Source: Methanoregulaceae archaeon
GTDB lineage: Archaea > Halobacteriota > Methanomicrobia > Methanomicrobiales > Methanospirillaceae
Reading direction: 5' to 3'
Length of the DNA stretch: 6,819 nt
Assembly: GCA_025453715.1 (NCBI GenBank)
Contig: JALOPT010000090.1
Coordinates: forward strand, 1-6,819
Each line of letters opens with the position of its first letter. The first letter of the stretch is position 1. Both the position numbers and the translations under genes were made by a program. Positions 1 to 5,444 of this stretch are shown piece by piece. A model generated the notes under the pieces. It saw only the letters and a program-made list of their open reading frames with translations, made no database searches and was not told where the DNA came from.

Positions 1-203
1 AGAGTGAAATGGAAACGGAAACCAACCGCCGGGTTTCTGCAGAACAGGAAATTACTACGCTGAACCAGGCGAAAAAGCAATCAGAATCTGATCTGAACCA
101 GATAATTACCGGGCTTAAGGAAACTGCAGAACAACAGGCAGCAGAGCTGGCCCGGTTGAAGAGTGAAATGGAAACGGAAACCAATCTCCGGGTTTCGGCA
201 GAA
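1..203 (+). repeat. In-frame 159-base repeat within the coiled-coil gene
   Basis: Bases 1-44 and 160-203 match at 41 of 44 positions (mismatches at 26, 28 and 38 of the unit), exactly 159 bases or 53 codons apart. Both encode SEMETETN followed by RVSAE. A decayed third copy lies another 53 residues on, near bases 330-360 (ETERELRRVSEE), so the spacing has been kept while the sequence drifted. The first copy runs into the left edge, so more copies may lie upstream. The strong DNA-level identity of the first two copies suggests fairly recent duplication or gene conversion. Confidence 0.85.
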
Positions 204-1436
204 AACCAGGCTGGCGAACACCAACGGGAATTAGAGGTATCCCAAAATGCGCACCAGTCTGAAACAGGGGCACTCACCGCCCAGGTTGTCAAACTGAAGG
301 AAGACCTCACTTCATCGGTTGCAGCGCTTGAAACCGAGCGGGAACTGCGACGTGTCTCCGAAGAAAAATCTACCGCTGCGGTCAGGGGCCAGGAAGATTT
401 TAAAAACCAGGCCCGGTCAGCAAATGAAGAGATAGGACGGTTAAACAAAGACCATGCCTCGAGTATATCACAAATGAAGGAAGAACTTCAGGCTGCCCGC
501 CGGCAGGTAGAATCGCTTGAAGCCGGGATCGGTAAAATTGCCAGTGAAAAATCGCTCACCGAACAGGAGGTCCGGACGCTCAGTGCTGAACTCGAACGAT
601 TAAAGACGACGCTTGCTGACGAGCGGAAAAGTCACCAGGCCATTGAGGAAAGGCATGCCAATGCTGCAAAAGAACGACATCTGGTGCAACAGCCCCTCTT
701 TTCGCCAGATGAGGTACCTGCCCGGAAAGAGCACCTGGACCTGGTCGTCCCGGAAGAACCACATTTCCCCACGACCATTACCCCGGTATCCCCCCCAGTC
801 ATAACAGGAGCAATGCCCGGTTCTATACAACCTCCTGCATCCCAAAAAGAGCCGGTTTCCGGGGAACCCTCCGGGGAGATCAGCCGGGTATTCTCGGGTG
901 TAATACCACAGGTAACGGGGAGTTCTGATGCGGATAGCATATTCACTGAACCTGAACCTGTGGAAAAGGATGTTGAACCTGCGCCAGCGGCCATAACAGT
1001 CAAAAAAAGCGAAGAAGAAAAGTCGTTCCGGGAGTCACTACCGGGACAGCGGTCTGCACCGAATGATACAAAAATGCAACCTGCTTCTCATATTGACGTA
1101 ACCCCGGAACAAAAAAATGTGGAAAAACATGAGCACGGAACCCGGGTAAAGACAGAACCTCCTGACGTTGAAGAGGTACCCGGGGGACAACCCGGAAAGA
1201 CGCCTGGAGCAGCCGGAGTGACCGTTCCCACCGTCGATATCTCGTTTAACAGCACGAAATGGCTTGACCTCCTCAAGTGGGCGCATCATACCGATGCCCT
1301 GTCGAAGGAACAGCGGTTAAAGATTGTCAGGATGGGCAGGCTGATCCAGAAGGACAGGAAACTTACGAAGAACCAGCAGGAGCAGGTCAGGGAGATACTG
1401 TCGATGGCCACCTCCCTTGGGTACCACTCCTGGTAA
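1..1436 (+). CDS. Coiled-coil protein with Pro-rich linker and C-terminal helical domain (5' end missing)
   Basis: Specific function not recognised. The frame is open to the left edge (first whole codon at base 3), and the first visible Met (base 9) lies inside a repeat whose other copy is preceded by more protein, so the true start is upstream. Numbering from that Met, residues 1-220 are Glu/Lys/Gln/Ala-rich heptad-like sequence with no membrane segment, expected to form a long coiled coil. Residues 221-408 are Pro/Glu/Thr-rich and probably disordered. Residues 412-475 form a compact helical domain with W418, W424, the string RMGRLIQ and LTKNQQEQVREIL, ending in LGYHSW. This part looks like a conserved C-terminal module, but I cannot name it. 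No signal peptide is visible in the part present, so a cytoplasmic scaffold or filament-type role is possible. The next gene is 154 bases away and probably separately transcribed. The ORF is secure; the function is open. Confidence 0.85.
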   Translation, partial: SEMETETNRRVSAEQEITTLNQAKKQSESDLNQIITGLKETAEQQAAELARLKSEMETETNLRVSAENQAGEHQRELEVSQNAHQSETGALTAQVVKLKEDLTSSVAALETERELRRVSEEKSTAAVRGQEDFKNQARSANEEIGRLNKDHASSISQMKEELQAARRQVESLEAGIGKIASEKSLTEQEVRTLSAELERLKTTLADERKSHQAIEERHANAAKERHLVQQPLFSPDEVPARKEHLDLVVPEEPHFPTTITPVSPPVITGAMPGSIQPPASQKEPVSGEPSGEISRVFSGVIPQVTGSSDADSIFTEPEPVEKDVEPAPAAITVKKSEEEKSFRESLPGQRSAPNDTKMQPASHIDVTPEQKNVEKHEHGTRVKTEPPDVEEVPGGQPGKTPGAAGVTVPTVDISFNSTKWLDLLKWAHHTDALSKEQRLKIVRMGRLIQKDRKLTKNQQEQVREILSMATSLGYHSW

Positions 1437-1540
1437 TATAGTATTCATGAGGTATCCCGCTTAGAAACAAGGCCATCCGACGATGATCACGCTCCCGGAA
1501 TTGTAACGACAATAAGCAAGATTAATCATCCCGTCAGCCG

Positions 1541-1590
1541 ATTTCAAAATTATCCCATATGATAAGAAGAGTCTGGGCCGGGGGGTCTGA
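1541..1590 (+). promoter_or_regulatory. Probable promoter and ribosome-binding region of the PKD protein gene
   Basis: The 1437-1590 gap has no ORF of note. An AT-rich stretch around 1541-1553 (TTTCAAAATTATCC) could act as a TATA element, placing transcription start near 1575. A G-rich run at 1580-1586 (GGGGGGT) sits 4 bases before the TTG start and can pair with the archaeal anti-Shine-Dalgarno, with a G:U pair. An in-frame TGA at 1588-1590 directly precedes the start codon, so the protein cannot start further upstream. Confidence 0.4.
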
Positions 1591-3024
1591 TTGATTTTTG
1601 TTTCCAGGGATCACTACCGTTCAGTACTGGTTATATTCCTGTTGTTTCTGTTCATACTTCCCGTACTGGCAAATAATGTGGTCATGGGAAATGTTTCCTC
1701 CGTCGTGCTGCAGGGGGGCTACATACAAATCGATCCTGTCGGTACACGGCAGGTCGGTGAAAAGATTACCATTATGGCAACCACTGACCTTCCGGTGGGC
1801 AGCATTGTTCTGGTCGAGGTCCTTCCATCTGCTGTTTCCCCGACCCGGAAAAGCCCGGCCGGCTCGTTGAGTGGTGCAACGGGGACGGTAACTGTTTATT
1901 CCGGGCAGGATAGAAAACAGAACCTGCTGAGCTTTAATGTTGATCTCTCTGCATTCCAGCCGGGGGACTACCATATCCTTGCCTCGTCTCCCAACAATGC
2001 CATAACCGGTTCAGGAGAATTCACGGTTGTACCGGCCACCAGTAAGAATCCCCCCGTGCCGGTATTCACAATCACGCCTCACCCGGCAATCGTGGGCCAG
2101 GCGGTGGTTTTCGATGGATCGGGGTCTAACGACCCTGATGGAAAAATAATCACCTGGCAGTGGGATTTCGGGGACGGCACACCCCTGACCAGCCCGACTG
2201 GTCAGGGGGATGCCTATGCCTCTCATCCCTATCGATCGGCCGGGAACTACAAGGTTGGCCTGAAGGTGATGGACAACAGTGAACAGGTCTCGTGGGCTTA
2301 CCACGAGGTGAGCATCGTGAATCCGGTTCCGCCGGTCGCGGACTTTTCGGTGTCACCGACATCAGGGCAGGCATATGAGAACCATCCTTTCGCCGTTTCA
2401 TTATCCGACCAGTCAACCGGGTCCCCCCTGACCTGGGCATGGTATATCGACAATACCCTTGTCTCACAGATGTCGTCCTATTCTCAAAGCATATTCACAA
2501 CACCTGGCACGTATACCATCAGACTGGTGGTAGCAAATGAGTATGGCTCGTCTTCAAAGGAAAAACAGGTCACGGTCCGGCCATTTGAAACGACAACGAT
2601 CACAGCGACAAGGACAACCCTCATCCGTACCCAGACGGTAACCGGTAGCCCTACCCGGACAGCAACAACCATTGCCCCCGTGCCCACAACCCCGGTCCTT
2701 CCGTGTCCGGACTGCGAGGATCCCTGCACGCTCTTCACTATTCCATGTCTCTGGATTGATATTCTTATCATTCTCCTCATCGTGGTTTTCGTGATAGTGT
2801 ATATCCGGAACCTTAGATTGCGAGGGCGATGCCCGACACCCGGCCCAAAGGAACCGCACGATTCGATACAGGATCCTGGATCTACGGAAGATACCGGGGC
2901 TCCGCCTGCAGATGTCACCATTATAGCCCATGGGGGAATCAGTCCCCGTGGTCTCGACGTGAATACTCCTGATATCCACGTGGATGTCGTGAGCGGGATA
3001 TATCATCATGACAAAGAAGAGTGA
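1591..3024 (+). CDS. PKD-domain surface protein, single membrane anchor, TTG start
   Basis: Secreted, membrane-anchored surface protein. TTG at 1591 is chosen because an in-frame stop precedes it and it gives a full signal peptide (hydrophobic 11-27, likely cleavage after VLA at 26-28). Residues 30-147 form a beta-rich N-terminal domain (VGTRQVGEKITI, then TDLPVGS) that I associate with DUF3821-type domains of methanogen surface proteins; that name is from memory. Residues 156-243 are a canonical PKD domain with WDFGDGT at 191-197. Residues 247-330 are a second, weaker PKD-like domain (PGTYTIRLVV). Residues 332-368 are a Thr/Pro stalk, probably glycosylated. A Cys cluster (CPDCEDPC, then C386) precedes the membrane helix at 387-405. 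A tail of about 70 residues then follows, inferred to be cytoplasmic. PKD domains usually mediate adhesion or protein contacts at the cell surface. It overlaps the next gene by 17 bases, suggesting translational coupling. Confidence 0.9.
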   Translation: MIFVSRDHYRSVLVIFLLFLFILPVLANNVVMGNVSSVVLQGGYIQIDPVGTRQVGEKITIMATTDLPVGSIVLVEVLPSAVSPTRKSPAGSLSGATGTVTVYSGQDRKQNLLSFNVDLSAFQPGDYHILASSPNNAITGSGEFTVVPATSKNPPVPVFTITPHPAIVGQAVVFDGSGSNDPDGKIITWQWDFGDGTPLTSPTGQGDAYASHPYRSAGNYKVGLKVMDNSEQVSWAYHEVSIVNPVPPVADFSVSPTSGQAYENHPFAVSLSDQSTGSPLTWAWYIDNTLVSQMSSYSQSIFTTPGTYTIRLVVANEYGSSSKEKQVTVRPFETTTITATRTTLIRTQTVTGSPTRTATTIAPVPTTPVLPCPDCEDPCTLFTIPCLWIDILIILLIVVFVIVYIRNLRLRGRCPTPGPKEPHDSIQDPGSTEDTGAPPADVTIIAHGGISPRGLDVNTPDIHVDVVSGIYHHDKEE

Positions 3025-3598
3025 AAAAATGGCTTTACCAGAGGCAGAAAACAAGGCACCGAAAGAATTTGCAGAAGAGATCCGGCAGATGATAAAAAAC
3101 CGGGAATTCCTGGACGAAAAAGAGGAATTCTCACCGATGACCCGGAAGTATGCAGAAAAATCCCAAACTACGGAAGATGACGGGTGGGACATCATGACCC
3201 GGAAGATCGTCGATGTCCTTCCGAAGTACCTGACAGATGGGATTGTCACCTGTTCCCTTGAGAAAATCGGTCAGGAGGGACCGTGTCGGGACGCCGCAGA
3301 AAAAAACCAGGATGAACTTACTATCAGCCCTGGTGATAACTTTCCGAATATTACATTTCCCACGTTTTACCCGTACCTTGATTTCATTCTCCGGGCCGGC
3401 CCTGTTGATATCTGCCATATGAAAAAATACTTCAAGGTCGAAGGCTCGATGAAACTTGACAATACGAAAGTCCGGTTCAGGGAGAGAAGGGTCAGCAAGG
3501 TTTCAGGCACGATCCTTGTTTCGGCGAAAATATCTCTTTGCAAAGGTGATTTAGTGGTTAAACTTCATGAATTCCAAAAAAAGATCGAGGTGGCATAA
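3008..3598 (+). CDS. Conserved-looking cytoplasmic protein of unknown function
   Basis: I do not recognise this 196-residue protein. It has no signal peptide and no membrane segment. Residues 1-50 are charged and helical (AEEIRQMIKNREF). The middle contains a short amphipathic segment (IMTRKIVDVLPKYL, 62-75) and a Pro/aromatic patch (FPTFYPYLDF, 117-126). Residues 140-195 look beta-rich with alternating basic and hydrophobic residues (KVRFRERRVSKVSGTILVSAKISL). Four Cys (82, 93, 136, 178) are scattered, not paired as a metal site. The start overlaps the PKD gene by 17 bases. A second ATG at 3029, seven codons in, has a better ribosome-binding match (GAGTGA five bases upstream) and may be the real start. 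The overlap implies co-translation with the PKD protein, whose tail of about 70 residues faces the same compartment; a partnership is an inference only. Confidence 0.8.
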   Translation: MTKKSEKMALPEAENKAPKEFAEEIRQMIKNREFLDEKEEFSPMTRKYAEKSQTTEDDGWDIMTRKIVDVLPKYLTDGIVTCSLEKIGQEGPCRDAAEKNQDELTISPGDNFPNITFPTFYPYLDFILRAGPVDICHMKKYFKVEGSMKLDNTKVRFRERRVSKVSGTILVSAKISLCKGDLVVKLHEFQKKIEVA

Positions 3599-3737
3599 TC
3601 TGCCTGGTAAACGAGCCGACGTCCGGATGACTGCAGGATCGGATATTTTAGCAAGGGAGCTGTCGAGCTGGGTCACCGATGATGGGCCCGTGAATGTCAT
3701 CCGCGTTGGCCTGAAGAGGCGAAACTGGATCTACTAA
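3567..3737 (+). CDS. Possible small basic protein (56 residues)
   Basis: An ORF starting at ATG 3567 overlaps the last 32 bases of the preceding gene and ends with TAA at 3735-3737. The frame is closed upstream by TAG at 3552, so this ATG is the first possible start; an internal ATG at 3627 would give 36 residues. The product begins MNSKKRSRWH, is strongly basic at both ends (LKRRNWIY at the C-terminus), and has a more acidic, structured-looking middle (ARELSSWVTDDG). Third codon positions after 3627 lean towards G and C, as in the neighbouring genes. No good ribosome-binding site lies at normal spacing (GGTGAT is about 16 bases upstream). It could be a coupled third gene of the PKD unit or chance. 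No family recognised. Confidence 0.3.
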   Translation: MNSKKRSRWHNLPGKRADVRMTAGSDILARELSSWVTDDGPVNVIRVGLKRRNWIY

Positions 3738-3819
3738 CGGTAATGTCAGGCGGATACGTCCTGCAGACAGGTTATCTTCCCACGTTTCATTCCGTTCCGA
3801 CAAGTGGCCCATCCTGAAC

Positions 3820-3829
3820 ATTAATAATA
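3820..3829 (+). promoter_or_regulatory. TATA-like element, probable leaderless promoter of the lipoprotein gene
   Basis: ATTAATAATA is centred about 27 bases before the ATG at 3852, the usual distance from an archaeal TATA box to the transcription start. No Shine-Dalgarno-like sequence precedes that ATG (GTAGTTTT). The two facts together suggest a leaderless mRNA starting at or within a few bases of the start codon. Confidence 0.5.
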
Positions 3830-3851
3830 GTGACCGCCTGAATGTAGTTTT

Positions 3852-4307
3852 ATGAAACGCATGTTATTTGCAATCCTCCTGGTGGGCGTCCTTGTCCTTG
3901 TCTTTGTTTCGGGGTGCAGCAGTCTTCCCTCACGGCCGGAAGGGACGACATCTGTCATACCGGCGAACGCCTTCACCACGGGCCCGACTGACGTAATCCC
4001 ACTGGAACAATCGGTCACGGTCAGTGTGGCGGAAAAGGACCCCATCTACAATACCCTGGATGTAACATTTGCCGGGGGAAACGGGCAAATCCAGGTAAAA
4101 GACGTTGAAGTAGTGTTTACCGGGTCTGACGGGACGAGCGTTACAAAGAAAATAAAACCGGAAAAGGGTGAGCTGGTGACCTTCCAGGGAACGAAGGGTA
4201 CTGATAAGGTAGTTGTATATGTCGATTATTTCAACGGAAACCGGTACAAAGTCGTTGACCAGCTGGTTGAAACACGGACCCGTGAGCCAGCCTTTACGAA
4301 ATCGTGA
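3852..4307 (+). CDS. Small lipoprotein with beta-rich domain
   Basis: A 151-residue exported protein. MKRM plus a hydrophobic core (5-19) leads to a lipobox VSGC with Cys22, as expected for a lipid-anchored protein on the outer face of the cytoplasmic membrane. Residues 23-50 are a Ser/Pro/Thr-rich flexible linker. Residues 52-140 form a beta-rich, probably Ig-like domain (SVTVSVAEKDPIYNTLDVTF; KDVEVVFTGSDG; DKVVVYVDYFNG). I recall similar short lipoproteins with a VAEKDPIY-like motif in Methanomicrobiales genomes, but no function. It stands alone between a 253-base upstream gap (measured from the 3598 stop) and a convergent gene, so it is probably monocistronic. The start is fixed by the signal sequence and the TATA spacing. 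Confidence 0.85.
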   Translation: MKRMLFAILLVGVLVLVFVSGCSSLPSRPEGTTSVIPANAFTTGPTDVIPLEQSVTVSVAEKDPIYNTLDVTFAGGNGQIQVKDVEVVFTGSDGTSVTKKIKPEKGELVTFQGTKGTDKVVVYVDYFNGNRYKVVDQLVETRTREPAFTKS

Positions 4308-4355
4308 TGACATGCACCGATCGGGGGATGCTACAGGGGGATAATGGGTAAAACC

Positions 4356-4364
4356 ATATTTAAA
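4356..4364. promoter_or_regulatory. TATA-like sequence in the convergent gap
   Basis: ATATTTAAA reads as an archaeal TATA match in either direction; on the minus strand it gives TTTAAATA. On the plus strand it would start a transcript near 4387, running antisense to the zinc-ribbon gene. On the minus strand it would run antisense to the lipoprotein gene. No convincing protein-coding gene follows on either strand, so this is either an RNA promoter or chance AT-rich sequence. Confidence 0.25.
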
Positions 4365-4377
4365 CCGCTCCGGGTGC

Positions 4378-4416
4378 CAGGACTCGTGATAAGGGAGAGT
4401 CCTGTATTTTCTTATC
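4378..4416. other. Hairpin with pseudoknot potential downstream of the lipoprotein gene
   Basis: CAGGACTC (4378-4385) pairs perfectly with GAGTCCTG (4397-4404) around an 11-base loop. Within the loop, GATAAG (4388-4393) is complementary to CTTATC (4411-4416) just downstream, which would give an H-type pseudoknot. The linker is U-rich (GTATTTTC), so it could also act as a terminator for the lipoprotein mRNA. Because the pairing also exists on the other strand, it could serve the convergent gene as well. Confidence 0.4.
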
Positions 4417-4458
4417 CAGGTGCAGTATTCATGGATACCAGGTGGCCGGAGAGAGACA

Positions 4459-4474
4459 CTAAAAAAGACTAAAG
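4459..4474 (-). terminator. Oligo-T tract, probable terminator of the zinc-ribbon gene
   Basis: Read on the minus strand this is CTTTAGTCTTTTTTAG, with a T6 tract (4466-4461) about 30 bases past the stop codon at 4497. Archaeal RNA polymerase commonly terminates at such tracts without a strong hairpin. Only a weak 4-bp stem (GCAG/CTGC) precedes it. Confidence 0.45.
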
Positions 4475-4496
4475 ACCCTGCAGCCCATCCCTGCCC

Positions 4497-4844
4497 TTAC
4501 AATATTCCCTTCGTTACTGCCATTTTTTTAATTTTTTCACTGATATTGGGACTGTTCTCCATGCGGTGCCAGTCATCGTGGCTCATCCCCATGAAAAAAC
4601 TGCATGACGAACATTTGATCCACGTTTCATACTGGTCCGGGAATTCAGCACGTAGGGTTATCTTTCCGCACACAGGGCAGGGAACGCCCGCCAGGGTCTT
4701 CGGAGCAGGTGTACGGGCCCCGGTTGTTTCATCAACGGCGGCCTTCTGTCCCTTTACACCTGCATCTTTAGAAAGGTCATGTGCAGAAGAATTTGCAGCA
4801 TTGATTGCGGCTTTGCTGACCTTGAATTGTTTTTCGTCATTCAT
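4497..4844 (-). CDS. Small zinc-ribbon protein
   Basis: A 115-residue protein with two CxxC pairs, CPVC (56-59) and CSSC (78-81), 18 residues apart, the pattern of a single zinc-binding ribbon. Around them are Trp75 (ETWIKC) and a following SFFMGMSHDDWHRM segment. This loosely recalls Lar-type restriction-alleviation zinc ribbons (CPxCG, then WxxC and a C-terminal W), but the similarity is too slight to name it. Residues 1-50 are polar, Ala/Lys/Asp-rich and probably flexible; residues 100-112 are a basic helix (ISEKIKKMAV). No membrane segment or signal peptide. Likely binds nucleic acid or a protein partner in the cytoplasm (inference). The ATG at 4844 is preceded by TGATGATCAC, a partial archaeal ribosome-binding match. 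It diverges from the GerW operon and converges on the lipoprotein gene. Confidence 0.8.
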   Translation of the reverse strand: MNDEKQFKVSKAAINAANSSAHDLSKDAGVKGQKAAVDETTGARTPAPKTLAGVPCPVCGKITLRAEFPDQYETWIKCSSCSFFMGMSHDDWHRMENSPNISEKIKKMAVTKGIL

Positions 4845-4900
4845 GTGATCATCAACTCTCTTTACGGGTAAAATGGTCTGTTAAGAAACTGTCATGGCGG

Positions 4901-4908
4901 AATATATA
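4901..4908 (-). promoter_or_regulatory. TATA box in the divergent intergenic region
   Basis: AATATATA on the plus strand (TATATATT on the minus) is the best TATA match in the gap 4845-5042. On the minus strand it is preceded by GAAAC, like an archaeal BRE, and would place transcription start near 4877, leaving a leader of about 33 bases before the zinc-ribbon gene. Read on the plus strand it would give a leader of about 110 bases before the GerW gene, which is less likely. Confidence 0.5.
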
Positions 4909-4997
4909 CGTTTCATACCGGTTGGCTGCAATAACCCGCAGATTATATTCCCTTCAAGGACCGGGAGCCTTCATTCGCAACCCTGGATTTAACCCGC

Positions 4998-5010
4998 GAT
5001 AATTAGATTA
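4998..5010 (+). promoter_or_regulatory. AT-rich element, possible promoter of the GerW operon
   Basis: GATAATTAGATTA lies about 38 bases before the ATG at 5043. As a TATA-like element it would start transcription near 5031 with a short leader. The ribosome-binding site is poor (GTGAG abuts the ATG), fitting a short or near-leaderless message. The match to consensus is weak, and the box at 4901-4908 is an alternative. Confidence 0.3.
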
Positions 5011-5042
5011 ACCAGATCATCGTATGGAAACGTAATCGTGAG

Positions 5043-5429
5043 ATGAACAAGATGTCGTCTGAAGACCTGTTAAAAAGTACGGCCGAGGAGTTACGCGAGT
5101 CACTCCAGCCGGACAATGTTATCGGAAAGCCAATTGACCTCGGTGATAAGCTGGTCATACCCGTGACCCGGTTCGGGTTCGGGTTCGGTGCAGGAGGGGG
5201 GGGTGGAGCGGAAGGAGGCGAAGGAAGCGGTGGGGGGGCCGGTATAGAACCTGTTGCCCTGATTATTCTTTTTAAGGATGTGAAAGGACCAACCGGTATC
5301 CAGGTGATGAGCCTCCGGAAGGAGTCCACCCTCGTCCAGGTCATCAATGCCCTGAGCGACAAGGTCGCCCCCCAGATAATCGAGGCCATAAAGCAGATGG
5401 ACAGGAAAGAGCCCGGGAAAGCAGAATAG
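5043..5429 (+). CDS. GerW (YtfJ)-family protein
   Basis: Recognised as the GerW/YtfJ (Spore_YtfJ) family from its hallmark layout: VIGKPIDLGDKLVIPVTR (26-43), an FGFGFGAGGGGG loop running into a Gly/Glu-rich stretch (44-68), then IEPVALIIL (68-76) and a C-terminal helix VQVINALSDKV (98-108). The length of 128 residues is ordinary for the family. In Bacillus the protein is spore-associated and needed for normal germination. Here the genome is evidently archaeal, so that role cannot apply and the molecular activity is unknown. There is no signal peptide or membrane helix, so it is probably cytoplasmic and peripheral to the membrane protein encoded 15 bases downstream. The loop is encoded by a three-fold GGTTCG-type repeat and by runs of eight and seven G. 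The start at 5043 is the first ATG; M4 is an alternative. Confidence 0.88.
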   Translation: MNKMSSEDLLKSTAEELRESLQPDNVIGKPIDLGDKLVIPVTRFGFGFGAGGGGGAEGGEGSGGGAGIEPVALIILFKDVKGPTGIQVMSLRKESTLVQVINALSDKVAPQIIEAIKQMDRKEPGKAE

Positions 5430-5444
5430 TCCCGGATTTTACCC

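Noticed and set aside
1..1436. Sensor kinase or SMC-type ATPase for the coiled-coil gene
   Set aside because: No kinase, PAS, Walker or ABC signature motif is visible in the part present; the coiled coil alone is not enough.
2554..3249. Minus-strand 231-codon ORF across the PKD tail and the next gene
   Set aside because: Low-complexity Arg/Ser/Cys-rich product with no recognisable domain. The plus strand carries a signal peptide, PKD motifs and a membrane helix.
3746..3841. Inverted repeat TCAGGCGG / CCGCCTGA flanking the lipoprotein promoter
   Set aside because: Eight-base arms about 80 bases apart are expected by chance in a gap of this size, and there is no further symmetry.
4420..4848. 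Plus-strand 142-codon ORF starting with GTG, with a hydrophobic stretch
   Set aside because: It lies opposite the zinc-ribbon gene, whose paired CxxC motifs and normal composition make it the real one. The hydrophobic stretch is the antisense of the Lys/Glu-rich helix.
4894..4992. Plus-strand 32-codon ORF (MAEYIRFIPVG start) in the divergent gap
   Set aside because: It contains the best TATA box of the region, has no ribosome-binding site and is short enough to be chance.
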